Assembly: GCF_000327385.1 (NCBI RefSeq) | Contig: NW_008708555.1 | Location: forward strand, 2,529,188 to 2,593,187 | Reading direction: 5' to 3' | Origin: Lottia gigantea | Taxonomy: Eukaryota > Mollusca > Gastropoda > Lottiidae | DNA length: 64,000 nt | Shown: piece after piece, positions 36,561 through 50,650 of the stretch | Layout: every line of letters starts with the position of its first letter | Position numbering within the stretch: the first letter of the stretch is position 1 | The notes under the pieces: model-generated | What the model was told of the DNA's origin: nothing | What the model saw: the letters and a program-made list of their open reading frames with translations, nothing else | Databases searched by the model: none | Translations under genes and position numbers: made by a program

Positions 36561-39500
36561 CCGTTTCACATATTGTTGTAACTAGCTAAAGATTTGAGAG
36601 GTGGAATTAATCTCATTTCTGATTGTATTAATATATTAAATACTACAACACAACATAAAAATGTTGTTGTTACTCCGAGTTTCACGCTATGCCATATATA
36701 TATATTATCATTTAAATGCAAGATGAATTACTATTCATAACTTAAACTTTTCATTTTCAATTACATGATCCACGTGATTATGGACATAGTGGAAAACGAC
36801 CAAATGGGAATTTTGTCTCCTGGTGTGGCCGCACCCGATCGGTGAAACTCTGGACAAAAATTGTCGACCAAGACAGTCCTGTGTGCCTGCGCCTTTTTTC
36901 GTCGTTTACTTATATAAGAAACATGTTAAAGAACGCCAGTGCAAAATCTTTTTATTGTCTTCGTCTTTTCTGTTTCTTTCTTGAACAAAAAAAAATCGAT
37001 TTTAATGATAATTCGATCAAAGAGCAAAGTACTTCAAACAAACTTTATCATACACTTGTCAGATTGCCTTATTTTGCTTGACCAATTTCTAAACAGAAAA
37101 CTACGAATCCAAGAGTTCAATTCATTTATTTAATGCTATAGAAAATGTTATACAATCGTTTCATATCATCAAAGCTGTGTCTTTTTTAATGAAACAAAAA
37201 CTAACTCTCTGTTCACTTTGAAGTTTTATTTTCTGATTTGTTTAATTTACTAAGAACGTGTTATTTGTCTGGCACAAAACTATCTTCACCGCCTGTCAAG
37301 GACTCTAGTTTTTTAAAACAAAAATACTGGATTCTTACAGAACTTGCACAGTACTTATTTTGATAGAGTTTTCATTTAGTAGACTGGTATACCACATCGG
37401 TATATCGGTGCATTATAAATAAACTCTTTAAAAGATATGATAAAAACTTGATCAAGAGTGATATGAGCTGATTCCAGAGCTGTATCACATATTTGCTGGT
37501 CAGTTCACTTTGTAAAATGACATAACAAGCATTATGTTCATCTGCAGTCCATTGATGTGCAGAAAATACAGAAGTTGTAGATATTTCCCCATCATCATTT
37601 GTGAGTCAAAATATCTTCCATGTGAACTTAATAATTTCGACGACGATTTTCCTGTTATTGAGAAAGGCGAAGTGTTACAAAAATAGTTCAAAAAGGATGT
37701 TATAAAATGTGCTGTTAACAGACAGTTGAACTTTTGTTGAATTGGTGCACTCTTGGAGAAGCTGTTGAAAGCGTCTGGATATTCAAATTTATTTTCCTGG
37801 ATTCCAGCCTACTTCTAAAGGAATGTAACATTCTACAGCAATGTCAACACTCTTTTAGAGATGTACACAGTCTTTCAAGTGGAAATTAAAGAAAATGAAA
37901 GCTCTTATAAGCATTCTGTTTTTCTTGAAGTTGTAAAGGTCACCGCTTATAAGAAGATCTTTAAAACTGTTCTTACAATCATTTCCAGAACCTCAAGTAC
38001 TTTCTGATTTGATTTTTTCCACTTCTTGTATTCTCAGCTCTCCATATTAGAGATAACTTTAGTATATGTTTATATATTGCCATAGCAACCTTCGTAACTT
38101 TTGACTTTTTATGGGTTTTATTTTTTTAGTGAATTTTTGTTGAAATAAGTAGGCCATGCTTTGTAGTTAATACAAAGCAATCGAGAAAATTGCTGAATTG
38201 TTTTTGCACCAGATTGTTTTGCTTTATTAAGTAAGTAAAATCGTGATTCCTTTCAACAAGAACTGCCATTGAAGTATTCATTATTTTGCAACTAAGACAA
38301 AAGGAAATATTTAGAAAGTAAACAGCGTTTGCCGAATAAATTTAATTATTTATAAATATTGACGGCGTTTGTACAGAAGGTAATGGGATACTTACCCTAG
38401 AATTGTTACACGAAGTAGCAATTCGAATACAACACAAAACAGATTTCCCAATCGATAGAGAAATAATAAATCTTTACTTTGTGACCTAGGCCAGTGCTTT
38501 TATGAGACTGTACTCATCACCACCTAACATAATTTATCAACTCGAACGGAAGAAGGCTGCATAACGATTCCTAAATCAACCATCATTGTTTTATTCACAA
38601 TAATTGATTAATTTAGAATTACGTGATTAGAAATAAATAAATGATGAGATATATACAAAGTATCTTTTGTCTGTAGGCGTGACTTTAACTAGCAGTGGTG
38701 AATGACGACTCGGCACATTTAGATTTGGTTGATAAGGTTTCTTTCTGGGGTTATGATCCAGTCCATAAGATCTTTGTTTTTTTTAATATTATATGAAACA
38801 TATTGTCTATGGTTGCATGTGTGACTGTCAGGAGCAGTTATATTGGCTAAATTCCTAAGTGGGATTCAATTCTGTTAGACCTTTCTTTAAAATCTATCAA
38901 CAGCTTTCGGAAACCAATGTTTTATAATGAAGAAATTGGTGGTTTTGCTATATTGAAAGGATGCTAGTATCTTTCCAAATCAGCACACCCAGTTCTATTA
39001 TGATAGAACATCATCAACAATACACTTACAAATGATTTGTGTAAGATAACCTCCTATAGGGTGCACAAAAAACTTATCAAAACCAGACATTGAATTTGTA
39101 GAGAGTGTATCGTTTCGCTGCAAACCACATGAAATACAAAATAGTACATGAACACCTTCGAATCTTTGACAAAAAGTTATAAATCTAACAACTTGAGTGT
39201 TTTGTTAAGAAACGTAGAGTCAACAATGTAGTAAAAGACAAACATTTTAAGTTATATTGAAAACGTGAGAAACTTAAGATGAGAGCCGATAACTTACAAT
39301 TTCTATCAGATATCTTTTTATCATATTAAAAGCAGGTACAAAACCACTACGTGTACATTTCCTCCTCAGGTTTATAATTTACTAAAATGATATCCTGTAT
39401 TGAAAGTATCATTCTTGATGGTTATTGTGAGATCAGTTGTCAGGTTTCGTTTCGGAGTATATTTGATCAGTGTTAGTAAGCTAATGCTCATTCTAGTGGT

Positions 39501-40470
39501 AAGTCGACTTTTGTATATGTACAGAAAGCAATGAACGTACAGTTCGGGAAAATATGGTTTTGAAAAGACAATATTTTGAATCATGTCGTTAATCTGTTGT
39601 TTCTTTCTATATCGAAACTTGAGTGTAAAACAATGTCATAAAAAGAGTTATGGTGCAGGTACCGACAGTGAACACTGAAACCACCATTGTAAGATTTTAC
39701 CATTTACAGAAGCGTATATATATAGATGACCATAGAGTCTATTCAAAATTGATGAAAAGTACATATGGACTCTTACGCTAAATACCTAGTGTATGTATAA
39801 TATCCAACATTTAAGATTTATGAAATAGAACTGAATATATCTTATCTGAAAAGACTTCTTTCATTAGGTATCATTTTCTGTATTTGGTGTGTCCTTGAAC
39901 AAAAAATATTCATTCCTTATTTACATAAGAAAATACATATAAGTAGAAGGTTTTTACATAATAGCATATAATATCTTTTATTTCCTTGTAGACTGGATGT
40001 CATCCATCATACTATTATAAGGGAAGAGTTGATTGTATTGTGTTATAACCAAAGCAAGATGGTATTCTGTTACACTAGAAACTAGTCCTATATACAAAGA
40101 AGATAAAGAATGGGGTGATTCTGTCCAGACAGTCGTTCTAATAGCCTTAATACATAAAACTGATATTATTAGATAATAGAGCTCGAGTAGGACAAAACAA
40201 ACTATTGTATTAGTTAGTTATACTTCCAATCGGCATTTATCGACAGTGGAGTGTTTCGCATTGGAACAAATGTTGTCTTCAGTATCGCTATGGTTTGTAT
40301 ATGAACCATACTTCCAAGTATTTACCATTTTTGCTATATCCCTTAGAATTACCTGCAAATCCCTTGCCCTAAATCTTATCATAGTGTTTAAATGTATCAT
40401 ATGACTAGAACAATTCACCAATACAACCGAATGGACTACATCGAGTTTGACCGCTCACAAAATATGTAGT
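36561..40470. other. Stretch without a supported gene
   Basis: A short TA run lies near 36695-36706. Overlapping open frames at 36842-37133 lack motifs. Nothing else is recognised. Confidence 0.4.
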
Positions 40471-40494
40471 CACATGACATGACATGACATGACA
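40471..40494. repeat. ACATG pentanucleotide microsatellite
   Basis: About four to five units of ACATG, with neighbouring single copies of TGACATGACA near 41240 and 44215. Confidence 0.85.
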
Positions 40495-43400
40495 AAGACA
40501 TAACGCAAAATGATAATCTTCTCTCTATTCTTTTTTCGAATGAAAACCTGTATCAGCTTCAAGTCTAACACATAAAACTGCTTGGCACAATGGCAGTTTT
40601 TTGTGGTCAAAATTCAACAAAGTGGTTAACTACACGAATGCTAAATATGCATTCCGACATGAAGCTAAATCCAGAACCAACATCAATTTTCAGGTACGAG
40701 GCTGACCGGAATAAAGTTTACTCTGGAAATAACCGAAAACGATTTAATCCTACTTCAAACTGATCACTTCTGATTACATGAATAAAACTGTCAAATTTAC
40801 GTCACATTCGTCTGCTTATTACAGGAAACGGAAACAATTTATTGCATTTGGCGGGAATAACCGATCCCTCTTAATTATTGAATGTATTAAAGAAGGTAAC
40901 GTGACACGGGGTGTAAAAATAGCGACTGGGATTGAAATCTAGTATTACTGATAGAACGGATACAATAATTGCAGTTGTAAGTAATGATATAACTGAATCC
41001 AGAGTTACAAAGTTGGTTTAGAGTCAACGAGATGGTTAAGTTGCAGATTCGCAAAGTATGCAAGTGCTGTTGTTATCATCTTATTTACCCCCCTTACATT
41101 GTGTCGACTGACCACCGGTTCTGTTTTTGAACGATCTATATATAGTATACGAGAGGTGTCCAAGAAGTTTCCGGTCTCAGCATGAACTGATAGCACTACT
41201 TAACTAAACTGAGCCTGTAATTCCAACAATATCTTGACATGACATGCAAAACATGGATCCCATGTGCCGTAAGTTACAATAAATTGCTATCAACCAACAA
41301 GACCAAGTCGTTATCAAGTATCTTCAACTAACGCCAAAGGGAATTCATGATGACATGGTACAAACTTTGGTGACATTGCTCTTGTAACTTGCTCTCTTCC
41401 CTCAACTCAATTCTATATTTACTGACCGAAGATTTGGGACAGAGGAGGTCATCACTGTCCAATCCGTCCATTTATAATATAATGCATTAAGGTGAATATG
41501 TAACGAAGCCATTTAGGAAGTTAATCTATCTCGGACATTGCAGTAAACACATCCCTCCTACTTTTGTATATCAATATTATTGACAACATGTTGCATTATT
41601 CACGTGGTTTTTTTTTCAACTGGCCTCTGCACTCGCATATCCAGTTCACTTCATAATTTTACTTTTTTTTCTTGCAACAATTCTATACTTTCATCCTGTT
41701 AAGACACGCCTTCTTAATCATATTACTTTATAATATATAAAGCTGTCCTTTCTGGAATCGATTTCAATTTGAAATTGCAGACAAATATAGAATTATTCCT
41801 AACTGGATTAAAAAATCGATGCATAATTCTATTGACAACTAAAATGACAAATAATCTGTAAAGCGTGAAATCATATAGCGTCCTATCATGCATAAAGTAT
41901 GTGGTATTTCTGCTGATTTATCGCCTGACTTCAGATAAAAATTGTTGCAGTTTATAATGCCATTATATTAATATCAATTCAGTTGTTTAAAGATCCACAA
42001 TCTAGTCTACAGCTTCGTGGAGGAACGAAAAACGTTAATGTAAGAATATCAGAACGCATTCGATAGATTAACATAGATACATGTAGCATATTCCAGAATA
42101 CAGCTTCTTCGGGAAGTTACAAAGACCAGTCGTCTTTTTTAGGAATCTTGCCATATATAGAAAAGACATCTTAAAAAATATAAAAATTCTTAATTTGAGA
42201 TATTCTGTGAGGAATTAAGCGATTTTCGTACATTTCTGGTACTGGTACTTCTGAAGACTACTTACATATATTCAAGACTTAAATCAACCTCACAAAATAG
42301 CGCATCTGTCCCTTTAAAACGAATTGACCCCATGTGTATAAGGATCAGATTTGATAGTGCTACATTATCATTAAAGACGAACTATTTCACTCCTGATGTA
42401 CGCCCGTGCTCAAAGCAAAAATAAAAAATTCTCTTTAAAATCGATTCCTTGCCAAGCCTCAAAATTATATCATCAATAACACATGACTAGCTTGCTCTTT
42501 TATAGACTTCTTTTTAAAGAGTCGTAGCTTTTGTTGTGGCTAAAATAGTCATGACATTTGAAGAAATCCAGTTAGCGTTTTATATTTTTTTCTGTGATAA
42601 GCGGATACATTTCTCGGTGGATATCTTTTAAGCATCAAGAAGTTCGCAAAAGTATAGTCCCAACCTCAAATACTGATTGAATATAAAGCTTTGAAGGGTC
42701 TTGTTTAGATTCCAAATATATACCCGGAATAAAATTTACAACCATGAACGGTATATTTGACACTTTCGATTTCCGGAACACCTGCTGTCACTCTTCGACT
42801 TGAGTTTGAAAACTCGGCATCCTTCTCTAAGAGTTCACAAACCCTTCCGGAACGACCGATGCCACTCTAATCGTCAACTTGGCGCCCCTTACGAAGAGTT
42901 TGCGTAATATTATATTCGCATTATAGCAAAATTGAAATGTTATTTTATTGCTCCAGAAAGCATGATATTAGCCCCATCGACTGCAAAAGTACCCACACAA
43001 GTAACAAACGAACATAAAGATATCAAATGGAAACCATCACAGAGTATTCTGTGTGATAGGATATACCAGTAATTGGACATGACGAAGGACAGAGAAATCT
43101 ATATCAGATTATACCATAATTAAATCAGTTAATCTGTATCATTATATTATCATTAGAAAATCAAATAATTGTCTCGATATAGATTTCATTGTACTCGATG
43201 GCATTACCATTTCCATTAGAAGCAGATTGATAATCGTGTCTCTTATTGTATTGTGATGTTTATATCTATATTGTAATCGAGTGGTTCTTCTTGGTTAGTT
43301 TAATAAGGTTCAAAAAGGAAAGGCGTAAGCTTAACATGTTATTTCGAATGTTTCCTTTTGTAGTATAAAGGTTAAAACTAACAACAAAAATCATACATTT

Positions 43401-44996
43401 ATGATATTACATGAAATTGCATTCGCAACCTTTCAGTAAAAAATATGATTCCTTGGTGTAATATTTTCGTTTACTTTTGAATTATTAGCTTTTGAAATAT
43501 TCAACATATGCTTCAACAGAAACCGATAATTTTTTTTACAGCGACACTAGTACCGAAGCAGCTCTTTAAGATGCCGAGTTATATACTCGACTGCCTAGAA
43601 CAGGTCATAACAAAACGGAGAGAGGTTTTGCTTCAGCTTCAATGTATCAGACTATTAAACAGTCAATATATTTCTACTGAGTAACATTGCCAAGCGATTG
43701 TCCTTCTCACAATGAGATCTGTTTTTATTTCCCTAGTTGACTCTATACAATAGTCATCTATAGCAATAACACACATTTTGTCAATATTAGTTGTTATAGT
43801 CCGAAAGTAGCTGACTTGTGGATATTTAGCTTGACAAATAAGAATATATTAGGGTAACAATTTAACATCATTATGGAAAACGTTTCCGTAAACCTCATTC
43901 ACAGAATGGGGATCAAACGGAAAGCTGATACTTTCAGTAGTGGGCTGTGGCCACTGGTAAAAACAATGTCACAATGTCAGAATGAAATGTCTACTTGGGA
44001 GTGTGATTTGTACCTTCTACCTTTACATGTCGATATGATTCCCCCATCAAAATGTATTTGTGACATTTGCGAGTGATTATGCAACTCCATTCAAACAGGG
44101 TGTCCTTGAGTTTTAATATAACAAGTTATAATGTGTTCTGGGGCACGAAAGTGTCTAGTCTCTACATAATTGATTAGGTTTTAACATAAAATTCACTTCT
44201 TGGTGTGGGTGATGTGACATGACAATGCTCTAGAGGACGAAATGCCAAAAGTCTATGAATGTGTTGAAGGCCAGAATGTGAAGTCATACTGAATTATGAA
44301 ATAAATCACATCGTTATGAGGTACAAGCCTATATTAGTGAAAGAATGCAATACTTAATTGTTTTATAAGGTCTGAACATACAGATTACGGTTTGCGGTGC
44401 GGCGTCCGGTCTACGGTCTAAGATCAATTGGGTTCAATGTACCAAGGTTAATGAATCTACTAGAAACTGGCTGCTGCGGTGCTCTGGATGCATTCACTGC
44501 GGTGACCGGATTCTGTGTGAATGGATATATGCAAACGACTGGAGGCATTCCGTACGGAAAACGCAGATTGAACATTTATCTAGGCATTATCATTTCTTTT
44601 TTCGGTTTCCAACTGGTCACGAATCTTCATCGTGAACAGGGTGATTTTGTACTGTATTTCATACAGTAAACTTGGCTAGTATCAAAACAACTTGAAGTAC
44701 CAATGTAAAATGTTCGTTATTCGGAATCTAATAACTTTCTCAGTACATAATAATAAGAGTAGAAAGTATATTTAACATGCTCTACAATCAAGAGATTACT
44801 ATAAATTAAACTCTGTAAAATTCTCCATAAACTGAATGTTTATCAAACACTTCACATCCATTCACTCGAGGTATTTTAATATGTACATGTTTGGTGGGAA
44901 ATGTCTTATATACAACTTGGTAAAAGTATATTTAGGAGTCAATAACTAGTCATGTATGTGAGCCTTAATAATCCAAATCAATCGAAATCCAAATCA
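40495..44996. other. Stretch without a supported gene
   Basis: Three modest open frames lie in the same direction between 43508 and 44669 (58, 67 and 90 codons). The first follows a strong pyrimidine tract (see findings), but none is recognisable. No repeats were found apart from the nearby dispersed copy. Confidence 0.35.
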
Positions 44997-45110
44997 ACAT
45001 TTTGGCAAAACATACATTAGTAGCAACTTATGAACTTTTCACATGAGGAAGTTTATCAATAATAAGTGTGTCATGAAAAGTGGTATCAGATGTCTAGAAG
45101 AAAAAGCATA
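44997..45110 (+). repeat. Dispersed repeat pair, copy 2
   Basis: Partner of 25790-25903, about 19 kb away, same orientation. Similarity begins near CAACAT at 44997 and stops abruptly after AAGCATA. Confidence 0.75.
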
Positions 45111-47621
45111 GGAAGTTTCCTTCTGTTTCCCGTAGCTTTGTTCATGTGGGATCTGTTAAGGACATCGATTTGCCCATTCTTACTAAAAAGACAAAATAGC
45201 TAAAAAAAAAAAAAATCACACCTAATTTCGCAATCGTTAAAATTCTAATTTTCTCAATAATTGGAATTTACTTTCTCAAAATTATGTTTATACTTGAAAT
45301 TCTTCAGATATTTCATCATACTTGAATTGATGTCATTTAGTGCACAAATATCGATTAGAGTTAAGTGGAATCTAAATTTTTTGTTGATTTAACTCAACTG
45401 TATTGTATCAAGATGATATTGAATTCGGGTCGTATGATATGCCACGTATCTGATTTATAAATAACCTTGCTTACACACTTCTTCATATTCATTAACGTAC
45501 TCAAGCACATTTACAGTTTTTTACAAGCATCAAACTTGACAAGCAAGATCTCTTGGAAAATGAAAAACAAATTGTTAAATTATTATCGAAGAATTTCATC
45601 CGATGACGTGAGTTACTTTTCAAAATTACACATAAATTTCGATGACATTATCCTTAAACTTAAAGACAGTGCTCGTGTTATTACACATGCACTAATGCTG
45701 TTAATAATTGGGCATATCGCACCAACCTAGTAAAAATTTAATATAATATTGCTACAAACTGAGCAATATCAGGATATAACGGAGACTAATAATATTATTG
45801 ATAAGGTTTAAAACAATAGATTTACTGTTGATATTTCCCTTCAAATATAATGCTTTTATATTGACTCACAAATATAACTGTATTGTATATAACATGTTTC
45901 AGGCAATATTTCCTAGTGGGAGGTCCCCTCAAATCAATACTTTGTTTCAATCACAATTAAATTGTAATGGAACAAATGATGCTACAAATAAGCTTGGCAC
46001 TTCACCTTGGACTCCTAGCACTTGTGTCTCATCAAAGAACAAGTGCTGACTTGGAATTCGAAAGTCGGAAATAGGTGACGATTTATACTCCTGTACATGT
46101 ATCTGAATGGCCGCAGTCTTCGGCACGGAAAAAAAGGGCCGATGAATTCACAACGATACCTTTAAATATGTAAGTCAATAAACAGAAACATAGTTTTCTC
46201 CACAAAATGATGAAAGCTCAATTTCTGAACGTTGAAATATTAAGTAAATAGTGTTGTCTTAATCATAAATAAAACAATAGGTTCCTTCATCTTAAAGGGG
46301 GATAATCACAGGACAAAGGCTTCGAAACCCTGATCAAATAAACATCTTCTTAGAGCCAGAGCAACACTAGTCTGAGGCTCAGAGCGATGATCACCTGAAA
46401 GAGTAAAGCATGTTTGTTCATTAAAAATACTATCCAGTACATGTAGTAATATTATAACAGGAGTCACAATAGATGACACGCGTCAAGTTTATTTAATTGC
46501 TTATGCTATATCGTGCAGTTTATTAAAATTCCCCTGCCCCACCTTCCTCATGAACTTCCTCATGATTTATCTTATTTCCTACCTTCAGGCGATAATATAT
46601 TCTTCTGTCACAGTTGTACTGTGCGCTATACAATTCACTGAAGGAATTCATGCTCAGGATTTAGGACTATTCACCAGCCTATCTAGGTCAACAAAGCAAA
46701 ATATATAACATTGATATATTACCTACCACGTATACAAGCTTACTTACATTATCTATGATAGGAATGCGTGCTATTATCTAATAAACAATTCTCCTTTGTT
46801 CTAAGTAATTAATTATTCATCACAATTCCTGTAAAAAATCTTTATCATCAATTTCTATCTGATATAACACAGTATAATTTTGGATTAATCTAAGATTTAG
46901 AATTCAATTTGCAATATAAGGATAAGAATACTGGTTATCTGTGCAATATGATGACCTTGAAATACAGATACATGATGCGATAGTAAAGGGTGTTTCCAAA
47001 ATGCTGTGCCGATCTTATATGTTTCTAGTTTTACTATTTAAGAGTCAGAATTCTTTGCCCGTTCGGTGGAAATAACCATTCATGGCGAGCTGGGAATAAA
47101 TCCCGAAATTTATTACAATAGACCATAAATATTTTTATTTTGTAATTATGTATGATCGTCCCGCTTTTCATGTGTACATTTCGTGTTCGAGATCCATCAA
47201 AGTAAGAGATCGGAAAAATAATTTTTGGTATACGGTATACCACTGTTTTTGCCCAAAATTGCCCTATTTAATACAATAGCCCAAAAAGAAGTAACACTCC
47301 ATTTCAATTCTATTGTATTTATCAGATCAACAACAAAATTAGAAATGTGACTCTAACTGTAATGGCGTTTAATCTGTTATAACGACTTGAAAATTGCATA
47401 TAATTCCGATTTAAATGCACGATATTTGTGAAGTAAATTGCAGCAGTAGGATGGCTGCTGATTAAAAACGTCAAAATGGAGATAATTTGCAGACGAAATA
47501 GTAAATCTTGACTTTGGACTTGAATTCAACCAGATTTATTCGAGTACAGATGACCTTGATCTTTTAATGATTGCCAAGATTCGGATCTTTTATGTTTAAT
47601 TTGAGTTTTTTCCTTTTCTAG
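45111..47621. other. Stretch without a supported gene
   Basis: A run of 14 A lies at 45202-45215. A frame ending at 46049 follows a TTTCAG acceptor-like site (about 45902) and reads AIFPSGRSPQINTLF onward; it is unrecognised. A TAATTCC and CAGCAG...CTGCTG patch at 47395-47500 could be regulatory. Confidence 0.35.
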
Positions 47622-47755
47622 GTTTATATTATCTGCTAACCTTCTTTGGTGCTTCACTGTTGAGCTGGCATTTCACCAAGGGTCGGGTTCTATCGAGACC
47701 TAGACAATCCTTCTTTAAACAGACCTATTTCATGGATGAGATTGGCACCAAATGA
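47622..47755 (+). CDS. Possible last coding exon with a hydrophobic, membrane-type segment
   Basis: A good acceptor, TTTTTTCCTTTTCTAG, ends at 47621. After two bases the frame encodes 43 residues to a TGA at 47753-47755 and would need a phase-1 upstream exon. The peptide starts LYYLLTFFGASLLSWHF, long enough for most of a membrane helix. A basic stretch (KGRVLSRPR) follows, then a polar tail ending MDEIGTK. A hydrophobic segment followed by positive charges fits a cytoplasmic tail by the positive-inside rule. Mixed third-position codon use also looks coding-like. Against it: no partner exon is identified, I do not recognise the family, no canonical AATAAA is seen just downstream, and frames of this length are common by chance. 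Confidence 0.3.
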
Positions 47756-49777
47756 ACTCCATAGGCACTGGTAATGTCTTATAAGTTTCTGAATGATATG
47801 CACTTATTTTACTGTCATCGTTTCAATCTCGTCCTCAATTGCTGTCAATATTATCTTAGTTATCATCAAAATATTTATTTGGCAAAATAACCTCTTTGAT
47901 GTTTCAAGAAAAGCCGCCCGTCATTACTATAACAATAGTGTTAAAAACAGAGTTTAAATATTAATGACAATTTTGTCTAGATAAAGAGGAAAATACAAGA
48001 TTAGAACGGATTTAAAACAAATCATATTCTGATAATAATTCCGTATTTGAATGCAGTGATAATACAAAAACAAGATAACACACTAATTAGGATATAATTA
48101 AGAATTAAACTGTTTAAATGGTGACAGTTATTTCCCCTTATCATCAATTTTATTGTCATCGGAAATCATCAAACAAACATGGCGGATGTTTAACATTTGA
48201 ATTATCACCACGTGATCTAAATGTCGCAAGTGATTTTGTTAAAGATTAGATAGGATAGCATCGAACAAACCGATCAACAAAATGTAGCATAAATGCAGGA
48301 CTCATTAGTAAGCTTTGTTATGGCTCATTCATTTGCTAAGATATTGAGAATGGCTCGAGTTTACCATTTAATCACGCTTTCTCGATTTTGCCAGCTTTGT
48401 ACAAGAAACTTTTTTTCTAACTGCATTTCATCTTTCAACTACTCGATCCTCCACCACGAAATTTCTCCATTTTGTTTTAAGAAGGTTTTTATCACCAAGA
48501 AAGTATTAGCAAGGTGCTCTTACAATGAAAAAGTCTCATATGGTACCCTTTCTATAGTTAAAAGCAGCTCAAATATAAAATATACCTAATAACAATTGAT
48601 AATTCCAGTTACAAATAAGCGAATGTCACTATAAAATGTATTGTACCATTTCGTAATTATCGTGCTCGACGAAGTACTAAATAGTAAACCATAAACAGGG
48701 GTTAAGACGACTATCAGATCATCAGCAGTAAGCTACTGGAATACAAATGGCACTAAAAGACCTTCGTACATTGACAGAAATGCATTAAATTTGCAGTTAA
48801 TTGAACTCTATATGGTTGGTTTTTAGTGTAATTAGAGAAGATCAAAGCATGGTCTTGTTTAAGGATTATACTTCCATAAAGCTGGCTTAACATCAACGAT
48901 TACTACATGGGAATACAAATTGTCTAATAGATTACTACAATAAGAATTATCAGTTGAAACATGCTGCCTCGACATTTGATCAGAGATAATCGTGTAGCGT
49001 TGCAGGAATATAGTGCCTACTGCTTTCAGGATTAAAATAGTACTGATGCCCAACGGGATGGTGGATATTGCAACCTTTCATGATTTGAATTATATTAATG
49101 GATATTACTGTATAAGCTTTCGATACCCATATCCGTATTGCATTTCGAAGAAGAAAATGGTATTATTTTCCTTGTGCGTATTTCTGCAGAATTACAGCGC
49201 CCCTGAAACATGATATTAAACTGCAGAACTCTTATGTTATTTGCATTCATATAGCATAACATTTAGTGGTCATTTTACCCACCGTCAGTTTCACGTTGAT
49301 GAATTAGGAAATATCTATTGATATGCTGAACGATTGTCATTTTATAGAAAATCACCAATTGGCTATAAGTTGCGATCAACCTAGAGCGATTTAAATTCGC
49401 TTTTTTCAGATTTCCATCGATTGCCTACGGTAATTGATATGGAACACGAACCGGTTTTAAATCAATCAAATACAGACTACCGGAAGTTAGAAAATATCTG
49501 ACCAGCCAGTGACCCTGTCTTATAAACTAACATTATCAAGTCATCACAGATAGTTACTATTTAGTAAGTGAAATCACGACCCGTTCATTGAATGAGATAA
49601 TTGGAGTGTCATTTAGCGGCTTGCGTGATATACTATTTACTTTTAAGTATACCCACAACCATAATTGTCCAGAGAGTTCACGATATGCTCTCTTAGGTGA
49701 ACATTCAAGAAGTAGATGCATCAGAGTTGAAAACTCACTTTGCTTGATTTATAATAAAGGCTAGTGTGGACCTAGTG
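47756..49777. other. Stretch without a supported gene
   Basis: A 98-codon open frame at 48293-48589 lacks motifs. The 49300-49470 part has several AATTGG and ATTGTC-type sites and might be regulatory. Nothing firm is seen. Confidence 0.4.
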
Positions 49778-50117
49778 TCAAGGCATTTCCGGGAGCCTTG
49801 ACGGCTCAGTGAGTTAGCCGCTTGTTCGCTAACCTGAATCCCGGCATATGTCGAAATAATACCTTCGGATTTTTCAACCCGGTTTCCCCCTGTCAGTGAT
49901 GCAGGTAACAGGGCTGACATGGAAAAAGCGTCTAGTCAATAAACATAAACCGAGGACCCATGTGCTACAGGCTGTGCTACAGATCCCTCGACATTGAAAA
50001 AGAGCAGGCTAATGCTACTGTCCTGGCAAAATTTCCCTCATTGCACAATGCATTGCGTTGCCCGTTTTCATTAGCCCACATGATGTAGGAAATAAAACTC
50101 CATTCATTTCAAGGCAT
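49778..50117 (+). mobile_element. Nearly complete tRNA-derived SINE with 9-bp target-site duplications
   Basis: Identical TCAAGGCAT at 49778-49786 and 50109-50117 bound the element. Near its 5' end lies a Pol III A-box-like GGCTCAGTGAGTTAGCCG (49803-49820), followed by a B-box-like ACCTGAATCCC (49832-49842) at tRNA-like spacing. The body (about 50-230 bases in) contains two GC-richer blocks, including GGTTTCCCCCTGTCAG. The 3' end has TTCATTAGCCCACA and AAAACTCCATTCATTTC, shared with the fragment at 13889-13951. The B box departs from the GGTTCGANTCC consensus, so this copy is likely inactive. Length (about 322 bp between duplications) is normal for a tRNA SINE. Confidence 0.8.
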
Positions 50118-50650
50118 CCATGAAGAACCAAGATGTTTGGCGGACCACATCATGTGGAATCTAGCGTGGTGCTATTTTACTCCCTTCAATGAAAACAACG
50201 TAGTCAGCTTCGAAATTCAATCTGACACAAGGTGTTATGTGTGCAGTCATAGCGACCATTTACTTCCCACAATCATGTTAGTTCCAACTGTCGCGTGGAA
50301 ATGTAGCGACAATTTGTCCATGATAACTTTTTATCGATGACCTTGAGACGATTATATATTGAAATGACACGATCAACAACATGTCAAGATCTGCGAGGAT
50401 GTACGGGTGGTTTTTGGGTTGAATATTGACCTATAAAAGTCTGTTATACATTGTGATTACCTCCTCAATACTTTCAAAAACTTGTCAGTTTCAAGACAGC
50501 CCTAAATATCAGGTTTGTACCAGATTGCGTGACTGATCAAGGATGTCTTCACTGACTAAAAGGTGGTAATTATTTCCCAACATGGAATTCTAGCTCAATA
50601 TAATGACAGTGAAGTCGTTTCACCTTTCAAAATAGTCGCCATCGATATCT
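50118..50650. other. Stretch without a supported gene
   Basis: A 67-codon open frame at 50137-50340 begins just after the SINE and has no recognisable features. Confidence 0.4.

Noticed and set aside
41145-41180. GAGAGGTGTCCAAGAAGTTTCC resembling a mariner-type terminal repeat
   Set aside because: No inverted partner was found within a few kilobases and no transposase remnant is present.
44397-44669. 90-codon open frame beginning in a G+C-richer patch
   Set aside because: No recognisable motif. The first part overlaps low-complexity CGGT-type repeats that inflate open frames.
48170-48200. AACATGGCGGATGTTTAA resembling a conserved gene start
   Set aside because: The frame stops after five codons (ATGGCGGATGTTTAA encodes MADV and a stop).
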